Part shown: one piece after another, positions 16,512-25,009 of the stretch
Numbering within the stretch: position 1 is the stretch's first letter
Layout of the letters: each line of letters opens with the position of its first letter
NCBI RefSeq assembly: GCF_000292525.1
Contig: NZ_AEYF01000045.1
Coordinates: forward strand, 434,001 to 498,000
DNA: 64,000 nucleotides
From: Rhizobium sp. CCGE 510
GTDB lineage: Bacteria > Pseudomonadota > Alphaproteobacteria > Rhizobiales > Rhizobiaceae
Reading direction: 5' to 3'
Made by a program: the position numbers and the translations under genes
Notes under the pieces: model-generated
Told to the model about the DNA's origin: nothing
The model's input: the letters and a program-made list of their open reading frames with translations, nothing else
The model's database searches: none

Positions 16512-17585
16512 ATGACGATCCCGGAAAAGATGGCGGCGGTATTGCTGATCGGCCATGGCGGGTTGGAGAAGCTCGTCTATGACAGGAACGTGCCCGTCCC
16601 GAGGCCGGCGGACGGCGAGGTTCTGATCCGCGTCACGGCCTGCGGCATGAATAATACCGACGTCTGGGTTCGGCAAGGCGCCTACGGCACCGAGGACGAT
16701 CCGTCCGCCGTCTCCACCTGGCGCCGGCAGGGCAATACGCTGACCTTTCCGCGCATTCAGGGCACCGATACGGTCGGCCATATCATCGCCGTCGGCGCCG
16801 GCGTCGATCCGGCACGGATCGGCCAACGCGTCATGGTCGACTTTTCGATCTACAACCGCGACGACGACAGCCTCGCCGATATCGATTACATGGGCCATGG
16901 CCGTGACGGCGGATATGCCGAATATATGGCGCTGCCGGCCGAGAACGCTCATGTCGTCGCAACCGATCTGACCGACATCCAACTCGCCACCTTCTGCTGC
17001 GCCTATCTGACCGGCGAGCGCATGCTGGAACGGGCAAGGCTTGCCGCCGGCGAACGCGTCCTCGTCACCGGTGCCTCGGGCGGCGTTGGCTCGGCGATCA
17101 TTCAGCTCGCACGTGCCCGCGGCGCCGTCCCGATCGCAGTCGCAGGTCCCGGCAAGGAGGCGGCAATGCTCGAGATCGGCGCCGAAGCTGTGGTGACCCG
17201 TGGCAACGGCGATCTGGTCGAAGCCGTGCATTCCGCCAGCTGTGGCCAGCCCATCGATGTCGTCGCCGATCTCGTCGGCGGGCCGCTGTTCAACGACCTC
17301 CTGAAGATCCTGCGGCCGGAAGGCCGCTACACGACGGCCGGCGCCATCGCCGGCCCGGTCGTCCAGCTCGATCTGCGGACAATGTATCTGAAGCAGCTGG
17401 AGCTGCACGGCTCAAGCCAGGGAAGCCGCGTCGATTTCCGCCGGCTCGTCGGCTATATCGAAAGCCGGAAAATCCGGCCCCTCGTCGGCGGCGTTTATCC
17501 GCTGTCTGAATTCCACCGCGCCCAGACCGATTTCATGGCGAAGAACTTCGTCGGCAAATTGGTCGTGGTTCCCGACGAGAGATAG
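16512..17585 (+). CDS. Zinc-type alcohol dehydrogenase / quinone oxidoreductase family protein
   Basis: MDR-superfamily NAD(P)H-dependent oxidoreductase of 357 aa. The catalytic domain begins with GEVLIRVTACGMNNTDVWVR, and the Rossmann domain carries ERVLVTGASGGVGSAIIQLA. The catalytic-zinc cysteine position (ACGMNNTDV) is kept, but the structural four-cysteine lobe is not obvious, so zinc dependence is uncertain. It is 14 bases after doeD and so probably cotranscribed with the ectoine genes, yet it is not one of the canonical ectoine enzymes I know. It may act on an aldehyde or alcohol by-product, or be an unrelated passenger. Confidence 0.85.
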   Translation: MTIPEKMAAVLLIGHGGLEKLVYDRNVPVPRPADGEVLIRVTACGMNNTDVWVRQGAYGTEDDPSAVSTWRRQGNTLTFPRIQGTDTVGHIIAVGAGVDPARIGQRVMVDFSIYNRDDDSLADIDYMGHGRDGGYAEYMALPAENAHVVATDLTDIQLATFCCAYLTGERMLERARLAAGERVLVTGASGGVGSAIIQLARARGAVPIAVAGPGKEAAMLEIGAEAVVTRGNGDLVEAVHSASCGQPIDVVADLVGGPLFNDLLKILRPEGRYTTAGAIAGPVVQLDLRTMYLKQLELHGSSQGSRVDFRRLVGYIESRKIRPLVGGVYPLSEFHRAQTDFMAKNFVGKLVVVPDER

Positions 17586-17642
17586 AGCGATCTCCGATCA
17601 GGCCGCAGGCGAACCTTATGGGTTTTGCGGCGTTTCACGGCC

Positions 17643-18035
17643 ATGGACACGGGCAAAACGACATACCTCACCTCTGCCGAACTCGGGCGAATTCGCCGCG
17701 CTGCCGGGATCGCCCGTCTGATGGATACGGCGGTTCGATTGCCTTTCGTCGGCGTACGGGTCGGCGCGGACTCGGTCCTCGGCCTCATTCCGGCCGTCGG
17801 CGACATTGCCGGATCGCTGATCGGTCTGTTCATCATCGACGAGGCAAGGCGGCTCGGCCTTCCCGCCCACAAGCTCGCCCGCATGGCGGTCAATCTCGGC
17901 GTCGACGCCGCCTGCGGCACGGTCCCGCTGATCGGCGATATTTTCGATGTCTATTTCAAGTCTCACCGCCGCAACGTCGGCATCATCCTCGACCACTTCG
18001 GAATAAGCGAAGACGAGCTGAACCGGCGCATCTGA
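17643..18035 (+). CDS. DUF4112 family membrane-associated protein
   Basis: Small protein of 130 aa from the ATG at 17643. It contains the DUF4112 pattern: ARLMDTAVRLPFVGVRVGAD, then LGLIPAVGDIAGSLIGLFII (hydrophobic, probably a membrane helix), DEARRLGLP and a second PLIGDIFDVYFKSHRRNV segment. Function of the family is unknown. It lies 57 bases after the alcohol dehydrogenase and converges on the ROK kinase gene with only 25 bases between stops. An upstream TTG in frame would add six residues. Confidence 0.8.
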   Translation: MDTGKTTYLTSAELGRIRRAAGIARLMDTAVRLPFVGVRVGADSVLGLIPAVGDIAGSLIGLFIIDEARRLGLPAHKLARMAVNLGVDAACGTVPLIGDIFDVYFKSHRRNVGIILDHFGISEDELNRRI

Positions 18036-18060
18036 CGAAGCCGAACGTCTCGGGATTGGA

Positions 18061-19008
18061 TCACGGCCGAGCGACATCCTCAGCCAAGAACGCCAGAGCC
18101 GCCGCGCCGATAAGGCCCGAGTTCTGATCCAATGCCGCCAGCATCACCTTGACGTCCTTGAATGCCGGCATTGCCCATTGGCTGATATAGGCTTGAATGC
18201 CCGGTTGCAGCCGGTCGAACTCGTGGGAAAGCCCTCCCCCCATGACGATGATATCGGGGCTGAAGATATGGATCAGGCTGGTGAAGCCGCGACCGAGAAT
18301 TTCCGCTTCCTCGTCGATCAGCTGATTGGCGAGACGATCGCCATTTCGGGCTGCGGCGAAAACGCTGCGGCTGTCGATGGCGCCGCCTAACGTCGTCTCG
18401 CGGCTTTCCATCGCCCGCATTTGGGCGCGCCGCGCAAAAGCCGGACCGGATCCATAGGCCTCGAAACAGCCCCGGTTGCCGCAAGGACAAGGCTCGCCGT
18501 TCGGTACGACCGACATGTGACCGACATGGGCCGCCATGCCCTTGCGGCCACGCACCACGCGACCGTCCGAGATAACGCCACCACCGATCCCGGTGCTCAC
18601 CGTGACATAGACGAGGTTATCAAGGCCCTTGCCGATACCGAACTGCCACTCGCCGATCGCCGCGGCAATGGCGTCGTTTTCGAGATCGACCGAAAACGGA
18701 AAGCGCTTCTGCAACTCCGCCTTCAGCGGAAAATCGACGAAGCCGGAAAGGGTCGGGATATCAGTCGCAATACCTGCGACCGTATCGAGCGGGCCTGGAG
18801 CGGATACGCCGACGCCCACCACCGATGCGGGGTTCGATGCTGCAAGCAGCCGATCGGTGAGGCCGCAAATCTGAGCGAGCACCCGGTCGGGGCCGGCCAG
18901 CGCATCCGTTGGTTCAGCCAAGCGCGCCAGGATCCTGCCCTGCTCATCGACAAGGGCGGCCCGCACCTGCGTTCCGCCGAGGTCTATACCAATGGCAACC
19001 TGCTGCAT
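18061..19008 (-). CDS. ROK-family sugar kinase
   Basis: Cytoplasmic ATP-dependent sugar kinase of 315 aa. ROK hallmarks: phosphate-binding start AIGIDLGGTQVRAAL, catalytic-Asp segment VDLENDAIAAAIGEW, glycine loop VTVSTGIGGGVI and the zinc site CPCGNRGCFEAYGSG. There is no helix-turn-helix, so it is a kinase rather than a ROK repressor. I chose the ATG at 19008 because the family starts just before IGIDLGGT; 11 codons further upstream remain open and overlap the epimerase gene. It is the last gene of the operon, directly after an Rpe-like gene, the same order as alsE-alsK of D-allose catabolism in Escherichia coli; the sugar itself is inferred only. Confidence 0.9.
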   Translation of the reverse strand: MQQVAIGIDLGGTQVRAALVDEQGRILARLAEPTDALAGPDRVLAQICGLTDRLLAASNPASVVGVGVSAPGPLDTVAGIATDIPTLSGFVDFPLKAELQKRFPFSVDLENDAIAAAIGEWQFGIGKGLDNLVYVTVSTGIGGGVISDGRVVRGRKGMAAHVGHMSVVPNGEPCPCGNRGCFEAYGSGPAFARRAQMRAMESRETTLGGAIDSRSVFAAARNGDRLANQLIDEEAEILGRGFTSLIHIFSPDIIVMGGGLSHEFDRLQPGIQAYISQWAMPAFKDVKVMLAALDQNSGLIGAAALAFLAEDVARP

Positions 19009-19022
19009 GTGAAGACCAAGAG

Positions 19023-19724
19023 TTAGAGTGCGCGGACCCATGCCATCCGCTCATCGAGCGACGGCGCATTGAAAGCCAGGGAACCGAGAACCACTGTTTC
19101 CGCACCGGACTGGCGCAGGAGGGGCACAGTGTGTTCGCGAATGCCGCCATCGGCCGCCAGCACGATCCGATCGGCCGCACCGCAGCCGGCGATGATCTGC
19201 TTTGCCCGTTGAAGCCGGGCGCCGGCCTTTTCGTCGAGGCCCTGGCCCTTGACGCCGATCGCCGTGCCAAGCAGCGTCACAAAACGCAGCCGGGAAACAT
19301 ATTTCTCGATCCGCTCGACGGGGGTATCGATCTTGAGGACCATGCCAGCTGCAATAGCGCGGCGATCGAGAAAATCGAGAGCCTCATCGGCGACGCTTTC
19401 GTTTTCGACATGAAGACTGATCAGGTCGCTGCCGGCATCGGCGAACTGCTCGATCTGCGACAGGATGATGCTGTCGGCAACCATCAGATGAACATGGATC
19501 GGGCGCGCGGAAATTTTGCGCACACCGGCGACAAGATCGGGGAAAAACAACATTGCCGGCGCGAAATGGCCATCGGCGACATCGATGTGGAGGATGTCGA
19601 CGTAAGGATCGACACGCGCGAGGTCATCGGCGAGACGCATGAGGTCGGCCGACCAGACGGAGAATTCGGCAATCAGCCGATCCTTAGGAAGATTGGCGAT
19701 CCAGGTTTTTTGAGGGGTAGGCAT
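19023..19724 (-). CDS. Ribulose-phosphate 3-epimerase-like protein (AlsE-like candidate)
   Basis: TIM-barrel protein of 233 aa in the Rpe family: SVWSADLMRLADDL, then YVDILHIDVADGHFAPAMLF (metal-binding and catalytic Asp), PIHVHLMVAD (metal His) and IVLAADGGIREHTVPLLRQS (second catalytic Asp). Housekeeping Rpe enzymes share these residues, but a plasmid copy beside a ROK kinase more likely acts on a hexulose- or pentulose-phosphate from a special sugar, as AlsE does with allulose-6-phosphate. It is four bases after the hydrolase gene. The exact substrate is open. Confidence 0.85.
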   Translation of the reverse strand: MPTPQKTWIANLPKDRLIAEFSVWSADLMRLADDLARVDPYVDILHIDVADGHFAPAMLFFPDLVAGVRKISARPIHVHLMVADSIILSQIEQFADAGSDLISLHVENESVADEALDFLDRRAIAAGMVLKIDTPVERIEKYVSRLRFVTLLGTAIGVKGQGLDEKAGARLQRAKQIIAGCGAADRIVLAADGGIREHTVPLLRQSGAETVVLGSLAFNAPSLDERMAWVRAL

Positions 19725-19728
19725 TGCT

Positions 19729-20538
19729 TCAGAACTCCTTCAGAAAATTGCCGACGGCAAGGCGAAAGTCGGCGACATATTGCGGACGGCTCTCCGTTTT
19801 CGGCGTGATCTGCACGAAACTCGCGCCGTCAATCCGCGCGGCGAGAGCACGCGCGTGGCCAAGAGGATGAATGCTATCGCGATCATGGCCGATGACGAGC
19901 GTCGGCAAGGCGAGATTGCCGACGTCTGCGTCGGTCACATCAGGGCCGTCATTTGCGATCCTGGTCAGCAGTTCGGCGGTCACATCCAGAGGCGTGCGGG
20001 AGAAAAACCCGGCAAGCGAGGCGAGATTATCCGGCGCCTCTGCGGCGAGCCGTCCGCCGACGGGCCCGGCAAGAAATGCCTGCTTTGCCTCATCCGGCGG
20101 CAGGGTTTTCATGAGCCGCCCGACTTCAGCATTGGGCGCCATATTGTCCGGCGCCGATGCGGTCAACCAAGCCGGCCTTGCAATGATCAGAGCCTTGACA
20201 AGATCGGGCCGCTTGACCGCGAGACGCAAGGCGATCGCGGCCCCCATCGAGATGCCGCCGATCACGACCGGCACCGCAAGGTTTTTCTCGATGTAGGCGG
20301 CGATATCATCGCAAAAGGTCGAAATCGACAGTTGCTCCCGATTGCCGGCCCCCGAACGGCCGTGACCGCGGGCTTCGACCGTAACCCGGCGATAGCCGGT
20401 GTCGAGCGGAAAGACCTCATCCGTCTGCGCCGCGTCGCCGCATAGGCCGTGCTGGAATATTGCCGGTACACCCTCGCCCGCCATATCGACGTTGAGAATG
20501 GTCCCATCGCTGGTTTCGAACGATTGAACCCGTCTCAT
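19729..20538 (-). CDS. Alpha/beta hydrolase (lactonase/esterase-type)
   Basis: Cytoplasmic alpha/beta hydrolase of 269 aa. Oxyanion region is FQHGLCGDAAQTDEVFPL, nucleophile elbow GGISMGAAIAL (serine near residue 96), a possible acid in VIGHDRDSIHPLGHA. The usual C-terminal catalytic histidine is not obvious by eye. No signal peptide. Its ATG overlaps the isomerase stop (ATGA), so it is translationally coupled within the sugar operon; a role such as opening a sugar lactone made by the neighbouring dehydrogenase is plausible but inferred. Confidence 0.85.
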   Translation of the reverse strand: MRRVQSFETSDGTILNVDMAGEGVPAIFQHGLCGDAAQTDEVFPLDTGYRRVTVEARGHGRSGAGNREQLSISTFCDDIAAYIEKNLAVPVVIGGISMGAAIALRLAVKRPDLVKALIIARPAWLTASAPDNMAPNAEVGRLMKTLPPDEAKQAFLAGPVGGRLAAEAPDNLASLAGFFSRTPLDVTAELLTRIANDGPDVTDADVGNLALPTLVIGHDRDSIHPLGHARALAARIDGASFVQITPKTESRPQYVADFRLAVGNFLKEF

Positions 20539-21383
20539 CGTCGTCTCCCCGCGCCTTCGCCGTCGAGGGCACTCTTCAGGAAGGTCGCCGTGCCCGCCGC
20601 CTCCGAGGCTGAGAGACCATGGGTTACAAGACTGCCGGAAAAGCCAATCGCCTTGAGGCGGCCGAGATAATGCGCATAGTCGAGCACGCCCTTGCCGGCG
20701 GTCGCGAAACTGCCGTCTGGATTGCGGTCTTTCGCATGCGCCATGACGATTCGATCGGCCAGAAGATCGATCGCGGAAGACACGACGCGCCGCTGATCGT
20801 CTAGCGTCGCAACCTCGAAAAGATTGGCCGGATCGAGCACGATCTTGATGCGGGGGCTCTTCAGCGCCGAGATCAGCCGATGGGCTTTCTCAGCCGAGTT
20901 GACCACATTGGCAAGCTCGGGCTCTATGCCAAGATCCACATCGTAGCGTTCGGCGATTGCGACGGCCGCTTCCATGGCTGCGAGGAGATCGCGCCAAGCT
21001 GCCGGCGTGTCGTTGTCGGCATGCGCCTTCCACTGGTCGATGGGGTCACGTGTGCCGGTGCAGAGCGTGATCAGGCCCGTTGACATGCCGGCGCAACGTT
21101 CGGCCAACGTCGCCAATTTTCGAAGCCCGGCCTCGCGCAGGGCCGGATCGGGATGGATCATGTTGTAGGTGCCGGATACGGCGACGATCTCGACGCCGCT
21201 GCTTAGCGCCGCCTCAGTGACCAAGCGCGCCTCAGCCTCGGTAATCGTCTCCGGCATTGGCGGCAGGCCCGAGCAGGCCATATTGTATTGCGCTGAGGTA
21301 AACCCAGCCTGGGCGACCGAATTGAGGACCGTCGAGGGCTCCGTTCCGTCGAAGGTCTTTGCGAAAATGCCGAGCTTCATCAA
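20535..21383 (-). CDS. Sugar phosphate isomerase/epimerase-family protein
   Basis: AP-endonuclease-2-like TIM barrel of 282 aa. Metal-site candidates are in VDLGIEPELANVVNSAEKA, IKIVLDPANLFEVATLDDQ and IVMAHAKDRNPDGSFATAGK, the usual Glu/Asp/His set of this superfamily. Members isomerise or epimerise sugars, dehydrate inosose, or act in 3-keto-sugar pathways; the pairing with a Gfo/Idh/MocA oxidoreductase immediately upstream is typical of oxidise-then-isomerise routes. ATGA overlaps at both ends indicate tight coupling with both neighbours. Confidence 0.88.
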   Translation of the reverse strand: MMKLGIFAKTFDGTEPSTVLNSVAQAGFTSAQYNMACSGLPPMPETITEAEARLVTEAALSSGVEIVAVSGTYNMIHPDPALREAGLRKLATLAERCAGMSTGLITLCTGTRDPIDQWKAHADNDTPAAWRDLLAAMEAAVAIAERYDVDLGIEPELANVVNSAEKAHRLISALKSPRIKIVLDPANLFEVATLDDQRRVVSSAIDLLADRIVMAHAKDRNPDGSFATAGKGVLDYAHYLGRLKAIGFSGSLVTHGLSASEAAGTATFLKSALDGEGAGRRR

Positions 21384-22456
21384 ACGCCACCCGTGACGTC
21401 AGCCAGCGCGACCGCCTTGCCGCTTTCGACGGAGCGCGCGACGGCGACCATCGCCCGTACGGAGGCCAGACCATCATCGATGTCGGCGCCTTCCATCACT
21501 GCACCATCCAGAATGGTGCGGGCGAAGCCTTCGACCTGACGGCGGTAGAAATGACCGTCAGCACCGAGAACGCGATGGGTTGCGCCATCGGCTTCCCGGA
21601 AAATGTCGACCTCGCTGCTCTTGTAGTACCACGGGTTATAGGTCTTGCCCAAAATGCTGCCGTTCTTGCCGTAAATCTGGAAACCTTCATGCCAGTCCAT
21701 GCGCACCTGGACGGTGAGATCGAGGTGGCCGAGCGTGCCGGAGGCAAATTCCACGTCGACGAACCAGCACCAGATACCGGCTCGTTCGGACAGACGAGCG
21801 GTGACGGAAACGATATCGCCGGCGAAATACCGTGCCGTGTCGATCAGGTGGCAACCATGCGCAAGCATGTAGTAGCGGCGCAGGTCGGCTTTTGGATTGG
21901 CGGAGGGTTTTCGCGCATTGGCGCTGCTGACGATCAGGGGCTGGACCGCGTCGGTCATCGGATAACGGTGGGTGCTGTCGCAATACCATGCTTTCAAAGC
22001 AACCATCTCACCCATCTCATCGCGGATGAAGGATTTCGCCGCCTGGAGCCCTGCGTCGAAACGCTTCATATGCCCGACTTGAAACACTTTTCCCGACCGA
22101 TCGACCGCCGCCTTCAATTCAAGGCATTCTTCGACGGTGACACCGACGGGTTTCTCGCACAGCACATGCTTGCCGGCCTGAAGGGCGCGGATGGAAGCCG
22201 GGACGTGAAAGGCATCGGCGGTCGCGATGATCACGGCATCGAGGTCGGGATCGGCAAGCATCTTGTCGTAGTCGTCATAGGTTTTGCCAGCCCCATGAGT
22301 GATTGCCATACGTTCACGGAGATCCGCGGCGACGTCGCAGATCGCATAGAGATCGGCATTGGCAGCCTTCGTGCAGCTCTCGAAGTGCGCCGACTGGGCA
22401 ATCTGGCCGGCTCCCAGTACGCCAATGCGGAGGCGTCGTTCCTGTATTACTGGCAT
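21380..22456 (-). CDS. Gfo/Idh/MocA-family sugar oxidoreductase
   Basis: NAD(P)-dependent sugar dehydrogenase of 358 aa. N-terminal Rossmann motif LRIGVLGAGQIAQSAHFESC, then the family consensus GKHVLCEKPVGVTVEECLEL with the catalytic lysine. The start at 22456 puts the glycine motif near the N-terminus, as in the family; the longer frame has no support. It is coupled with the isomerase gene. A paralog at 28024 in the same island suggests two oxidations, or oxidation and re-reduction, in one pathway. Confidence 0.9.
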   Translation of the reverse strand: MPVIQERRLRIGVLGAGQIAQSAHFESCTKAANADLYAICDVAADLRERMAITHGAGKTYDDYDKMLADPDLDAVIIATADAFHVPASIRALQAGKHVLCEKPVGVTVEECLELKAAVDRSGKVFQVGHMKRFDAGLQAAKSFIRDEMGEMVALKAWYCDSTHRYPMTDAVQPLIVSSANARKPSANPKADLRRYYMLAHGCHLIDTARYFAGDIVSVTARLSERAGIWCWFVDVEFASGTLGHLDLTVQVRMDWHEGFQIYGKNGSILGKTYNPWYYKSSEVDIFREADGATHRVLGADGHFYRRQVEGFARTILDGAVMEGADIDDGLASVRAMVAVARSVESGKAVALADVTGGV

Positions 22457-22588
22457 CGATAAGCCCTTTGTCGGATGTTGAAGATGAACGCCGGTTTCGG
22501 CGCCGAATGGAGTGGCTTTCAAGACGTCAAACGCCGAAGACGTCTTTCGCCGGCCGAACCGCCATCAGCGCCTCTTGGCTTTCCCTGG

Positions 22589-23737
22589 TCAGTTCAAAGC
22601 CATGTGTGTTTGAGGATGGAAAAAATGAAGTTTCGCCGGGTCGATTGCCAGATTGATCGATTGGCCCGTCTCGACCGCACTGACAGCTTCGAAGCGGGCG
22701 ACGGCGTTGGCGGCCCCGCTCAAGTCTTCGACGGCGTCGGGATCGCCCGAGTCGATCCGGACCGCGTCGATCTTCAAATGCACGATCAACTCCGAGCCGA
22801 GCTCCTCGATCGACTTCACGAGAACAGGGATCGTCGGATGGGACGCCCCGGACGGCAACTGGCTGTCGTAGAGATCCTCGGGCCGGACGCCAAAGATCAG
22901 CGCCTTTCCCTCGAAGGCGGAAAGGCCGGGAGCCCGCTCAAAAGCACCGTCGGACAAGGGGATGGAGAAACCCGGCAGATGGATCCGCATGCCCTCCAGA
23001 CGCCCTTCGAATAGGTTCATCGACGGCGACCCGATGAAGCCTGCGACAAACGCATTGACCGGGCGGTGATATAGGGCCTTGGGCGTGTCCACCTGCTGGA
23101 GCACGCCGCCCTTCAGCACCGCGACGCGATCGCCCATGGTCAGGGCTTCAGTCTGGTCGTGCGTCACGTAAATCGTCGTCACGCCCAGCTGTCGCTGCAG
23201 GCTCGCGATCTCGGCGCGCATTTGAACACGCAGCTTGGCATCGAGGTTGGAAAGCGGCTCGTCCATGAGGAATGCCGCGGGCTCGCGGACCATGGCGCGG
23301 CCCATCGCAACACGCTGGCGCTGACCGCCGGAAAGCTGTGCGGGCTTGTTGCCCAGCAAGCTTTCCAGCTGCAAGATCTTGGCGATCTCGTGCACGCGCT
23401 TGGTTCGCTCGACCTTGGTCTTTCCGGCCAGCTTCATCGAAAAGGCGATGTTGTCGAACACCGTCATGTGCGGATAAAGCGCATAACTCTGAAAGACCAT
23501 GGCAATGTCCCGGTCCTTCGGTGCGAGATCCACGACGTCCTGACCGCCGATGCTCAAGGTTCCACTGCTGATTTCCTCAAGCCCGGCAATCATGCGGAGC
23601 GCGGTCGACTTTCCGCATCCGGATGGGCCGACCAGGATCAGAAACTCGCCATCATGGATCGTCAGGCTCAGATCCTTGATCGCATGGTAGTTGTTTCCAT
23701 AGGTCTTGCAGATTTTGTCGAGTACAACCACTGCCAC
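22589..23737 (-). CDS. Sugar ABC transporter ATPase (UgpC/MalK type), no adjacent permeases
   Basis: ATPase of 382 aa of the carbohydrate-uptake-1 class. Walker A GPSGCGKSTALRMIAG, Q-loop VFQSYALYPHMTV, signature LSGGQRQRVAMGRAM, Walker B AFLMDEPLSNLDAKL and switch IYVTHDQTEALTMGD, then a regulatory OB-fold half (FGVRPEDLYD). No permease or binding-protein gene touches it. The permease-binding protein set 8 kb away (31707-34847) has no ATPase of its own and is the likely partner. It follows a 327-base region with two GATC-centred palindromes and probably heads its own transcript into the oxidoreductase gene. Confidence 0.93.
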   Translation of the reverse strand: MAVVVLDKICKTYGNNYHAIKDLSLTIHDGEFLILVGPSGCGKSTALRMIAGLEEISSGTLSIGGQDVVDLAPKDRDIAMVFQSYALYPHMTVFDNIAFSMKLAGKTKVERTKRVHEIAKILQLESLLGNKPAQLSGGQRQRVAMGRAMVREPAAFLMDEPLSNLDAKLRVQMRAEIASLQRQLGVTTIYVTHDQTEALTMGDRVAVLKGGVLQQVDTPKALYHRPVNAFVAGFIGSPSMNLFEGRLEGMRIHLPGFSIPLSDGAFERAPGLSAFEGKALIFGVRPEDLYDSQLPSGASHPTIPVLVKSIEELGSELIVHLKIDAVRIDSGDPDAVEDLSGAANAVARFEAVSAVETGQSINLAIDPAKLHFFHPQTHMALN

Positions 23738-24064
23738 GTCTCATCCTCCCGTATCAGTCCGCTCACGTCTTCAAACGGCGCTCCCCACCGTCGCCGATCC
23801 TTTCGACAAGAAGGCTCAGGCCTGAGCTTAAAAGTCAACAAAAGAATCGAGGCCATAGCGCCACGCTTTATCGATTACTCACTATATCTATTTGAATTTG
23901 TTTATTTTTATAACGGCAAAAATGATCTTTTTGCGCAATAATATTTTTTAACGCGCGTAATTTTTAAGATCAACACGGCAGCTGTTGAAAGATCTTTCAA
24001 CCCTTACAATCAGCCGTGCGACTCCGCTCAGGCGGTGGACGACGTCGGCACGCACTACCTCGCG
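23738..24064. promoter_or_regulatory. Gene-free region with two GATC-centred palindromes
   Basis: This 327-base stretch holds no gene. It contains an 18-bp perfect palindrome, GTTGAAAGATCTTTCAAC (23984-24001), and a 19-bp inverted repeat with arms GCAAAAA (23916-23922) and TTTTTGC (23928-23934) around TGATC. An AT-rich block (about 23880-23960) lies between these and the ATPase start and is a likely promoter. The larger palindrome is not followed by a T run on the minus strand, which argues against a terminator for the kinase gene. Confidence 0.5.
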
Positions 24065-25006
24065 TTAATCGTGATATCCGGGGATCGGGCGCGGCTTGGG
24101 TGCATTTTCCGCCGCCATCCATGCCAGGCATGTCCGATTGTCTGGCAGGCCTCTGCGCCCTCCCCGTGCGGTCACGGAAATCGCAGCAGCCGTCGTCGCA
24201 TAGGCAACGCAATCAAGCGGGCTCTTACCCTCAGCAAGCGCAAGAGCGTAGGCACCGTGAAAACAATCGCCGGCGCCGGTCGTGTCGACCGCCTGAACCT
24301 GATAGGCCGGCAAATGCCATCGGGTGGTGTCGCCTTTCTGGCGCAGGTAGCTCCCTCGTTCGCCGTCGGTCAGGACAACAGCGGACCGGTCCGTTGCCCA
24401 GAGCCTATAAAGAATGGCCGCTGGATCATCTTCACCGGTGTACTCTCTAGCGAAAGCGAGCGGCAGCACCAGATGATCGGCGAAGGCGAGGATTCGGTCC
24501 GTCGCCGCACCGACCGTCCATTCGATATCGGCTATCACGGCCAGGCCAAGCGCCCGCGCCCGCGCCACAACGGTTTCCGACTGCGTCGCGTAACCGTCGA
24601 TCAGCAGGACCGAGGCCTGCATCAAAACATCGTCGGGTAGCGCGTCCGACGTGCCATGCAGCACATCGTCGTCATAGGCTATGAACCGGTCGCCGTCAGG
24701 ACCGACCGTGATCACCGAGCGGATCGGCGCGGCAGCGGCATGGCGTGGCGCCAGGGAAATGTCGACACCCTCGCGCTCGAGCTCGGCACCGGCCAGATCG
24801 GCCGCAGGCTCATCACCGAGCCATCCGATGAAGCCGGCGCGCCCGCCAAGCCGGGCGACGGCGACAAGAGCCGTCGCCACGTTGCCGCCATGGTCCGTGG
24901 TCCGCTTCGTCACCTTCCCCTTGCCGGCCGAAAGCCCCCGATCGACATAGATGATGTCATCGATTGCGAGGGCACCGAAGCCCAGAACCTGGAGGGAGCG
25001 CGACAT
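24065..25006 (-). CDS. PfkB-family sugar kinase
   Basis: Ribokinase-superfamily kinase of 313 aa. The N-terminal substrate motif is DHGGNVATALVAVARLGGRA, and the C-terminal ATP/anion-hole motif with catalytic Asp is VDTTGAGDCFHGAYALALAE. It phosphorylates a sugar or sugar derivative in the cytoplasm. It starts three bases after the aldolase gene ends, so kinase and aldolase form a pair; with that neighbour a phosphorylated keto-sugar as aldolase substrate is a reasonable inference. Confidence 0.9.
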   Translation of the reverse strand: MSRSLQVLGFGALAIDDIIYVDRGLSAGKGKVTKRTTDHGGNVATALVAVARLGGRAGFIGWLGDEPAADLAGAELEREGVDISLAPRHAAAAPIRSVITVGPDGDRFIAYDDDVLHGTSDALPDDVLMQASVLLIDGYATQSETVVARARALGLAVIADIEWTVGAATDRILAFADHLVLPLAFAREYTGEDDPAAILYRLWATDRSAVVLTDGERGSYLRQKGDTTRWHLPAYQVQAVDTTGAGDCFHGAYALALAEGKSPLDCVAYATTAAAISVTARGGRRGLPDNRTCLAWMAAENAPKPRPIPGYHD

Positions 25007-25009
25007 GTC

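Noticed and set aside
16191..17408. 405-codon minus-strand frame over doeD and the alcohol dehydrogenase
   Set aside because: It spans the junction of two real genes and has no domain pattern.
23984..24001. Terminator of the PfkB gene
   Set aside because: The palindrome lacks a loop and a T run on the minus strand, so an operator is more likely.
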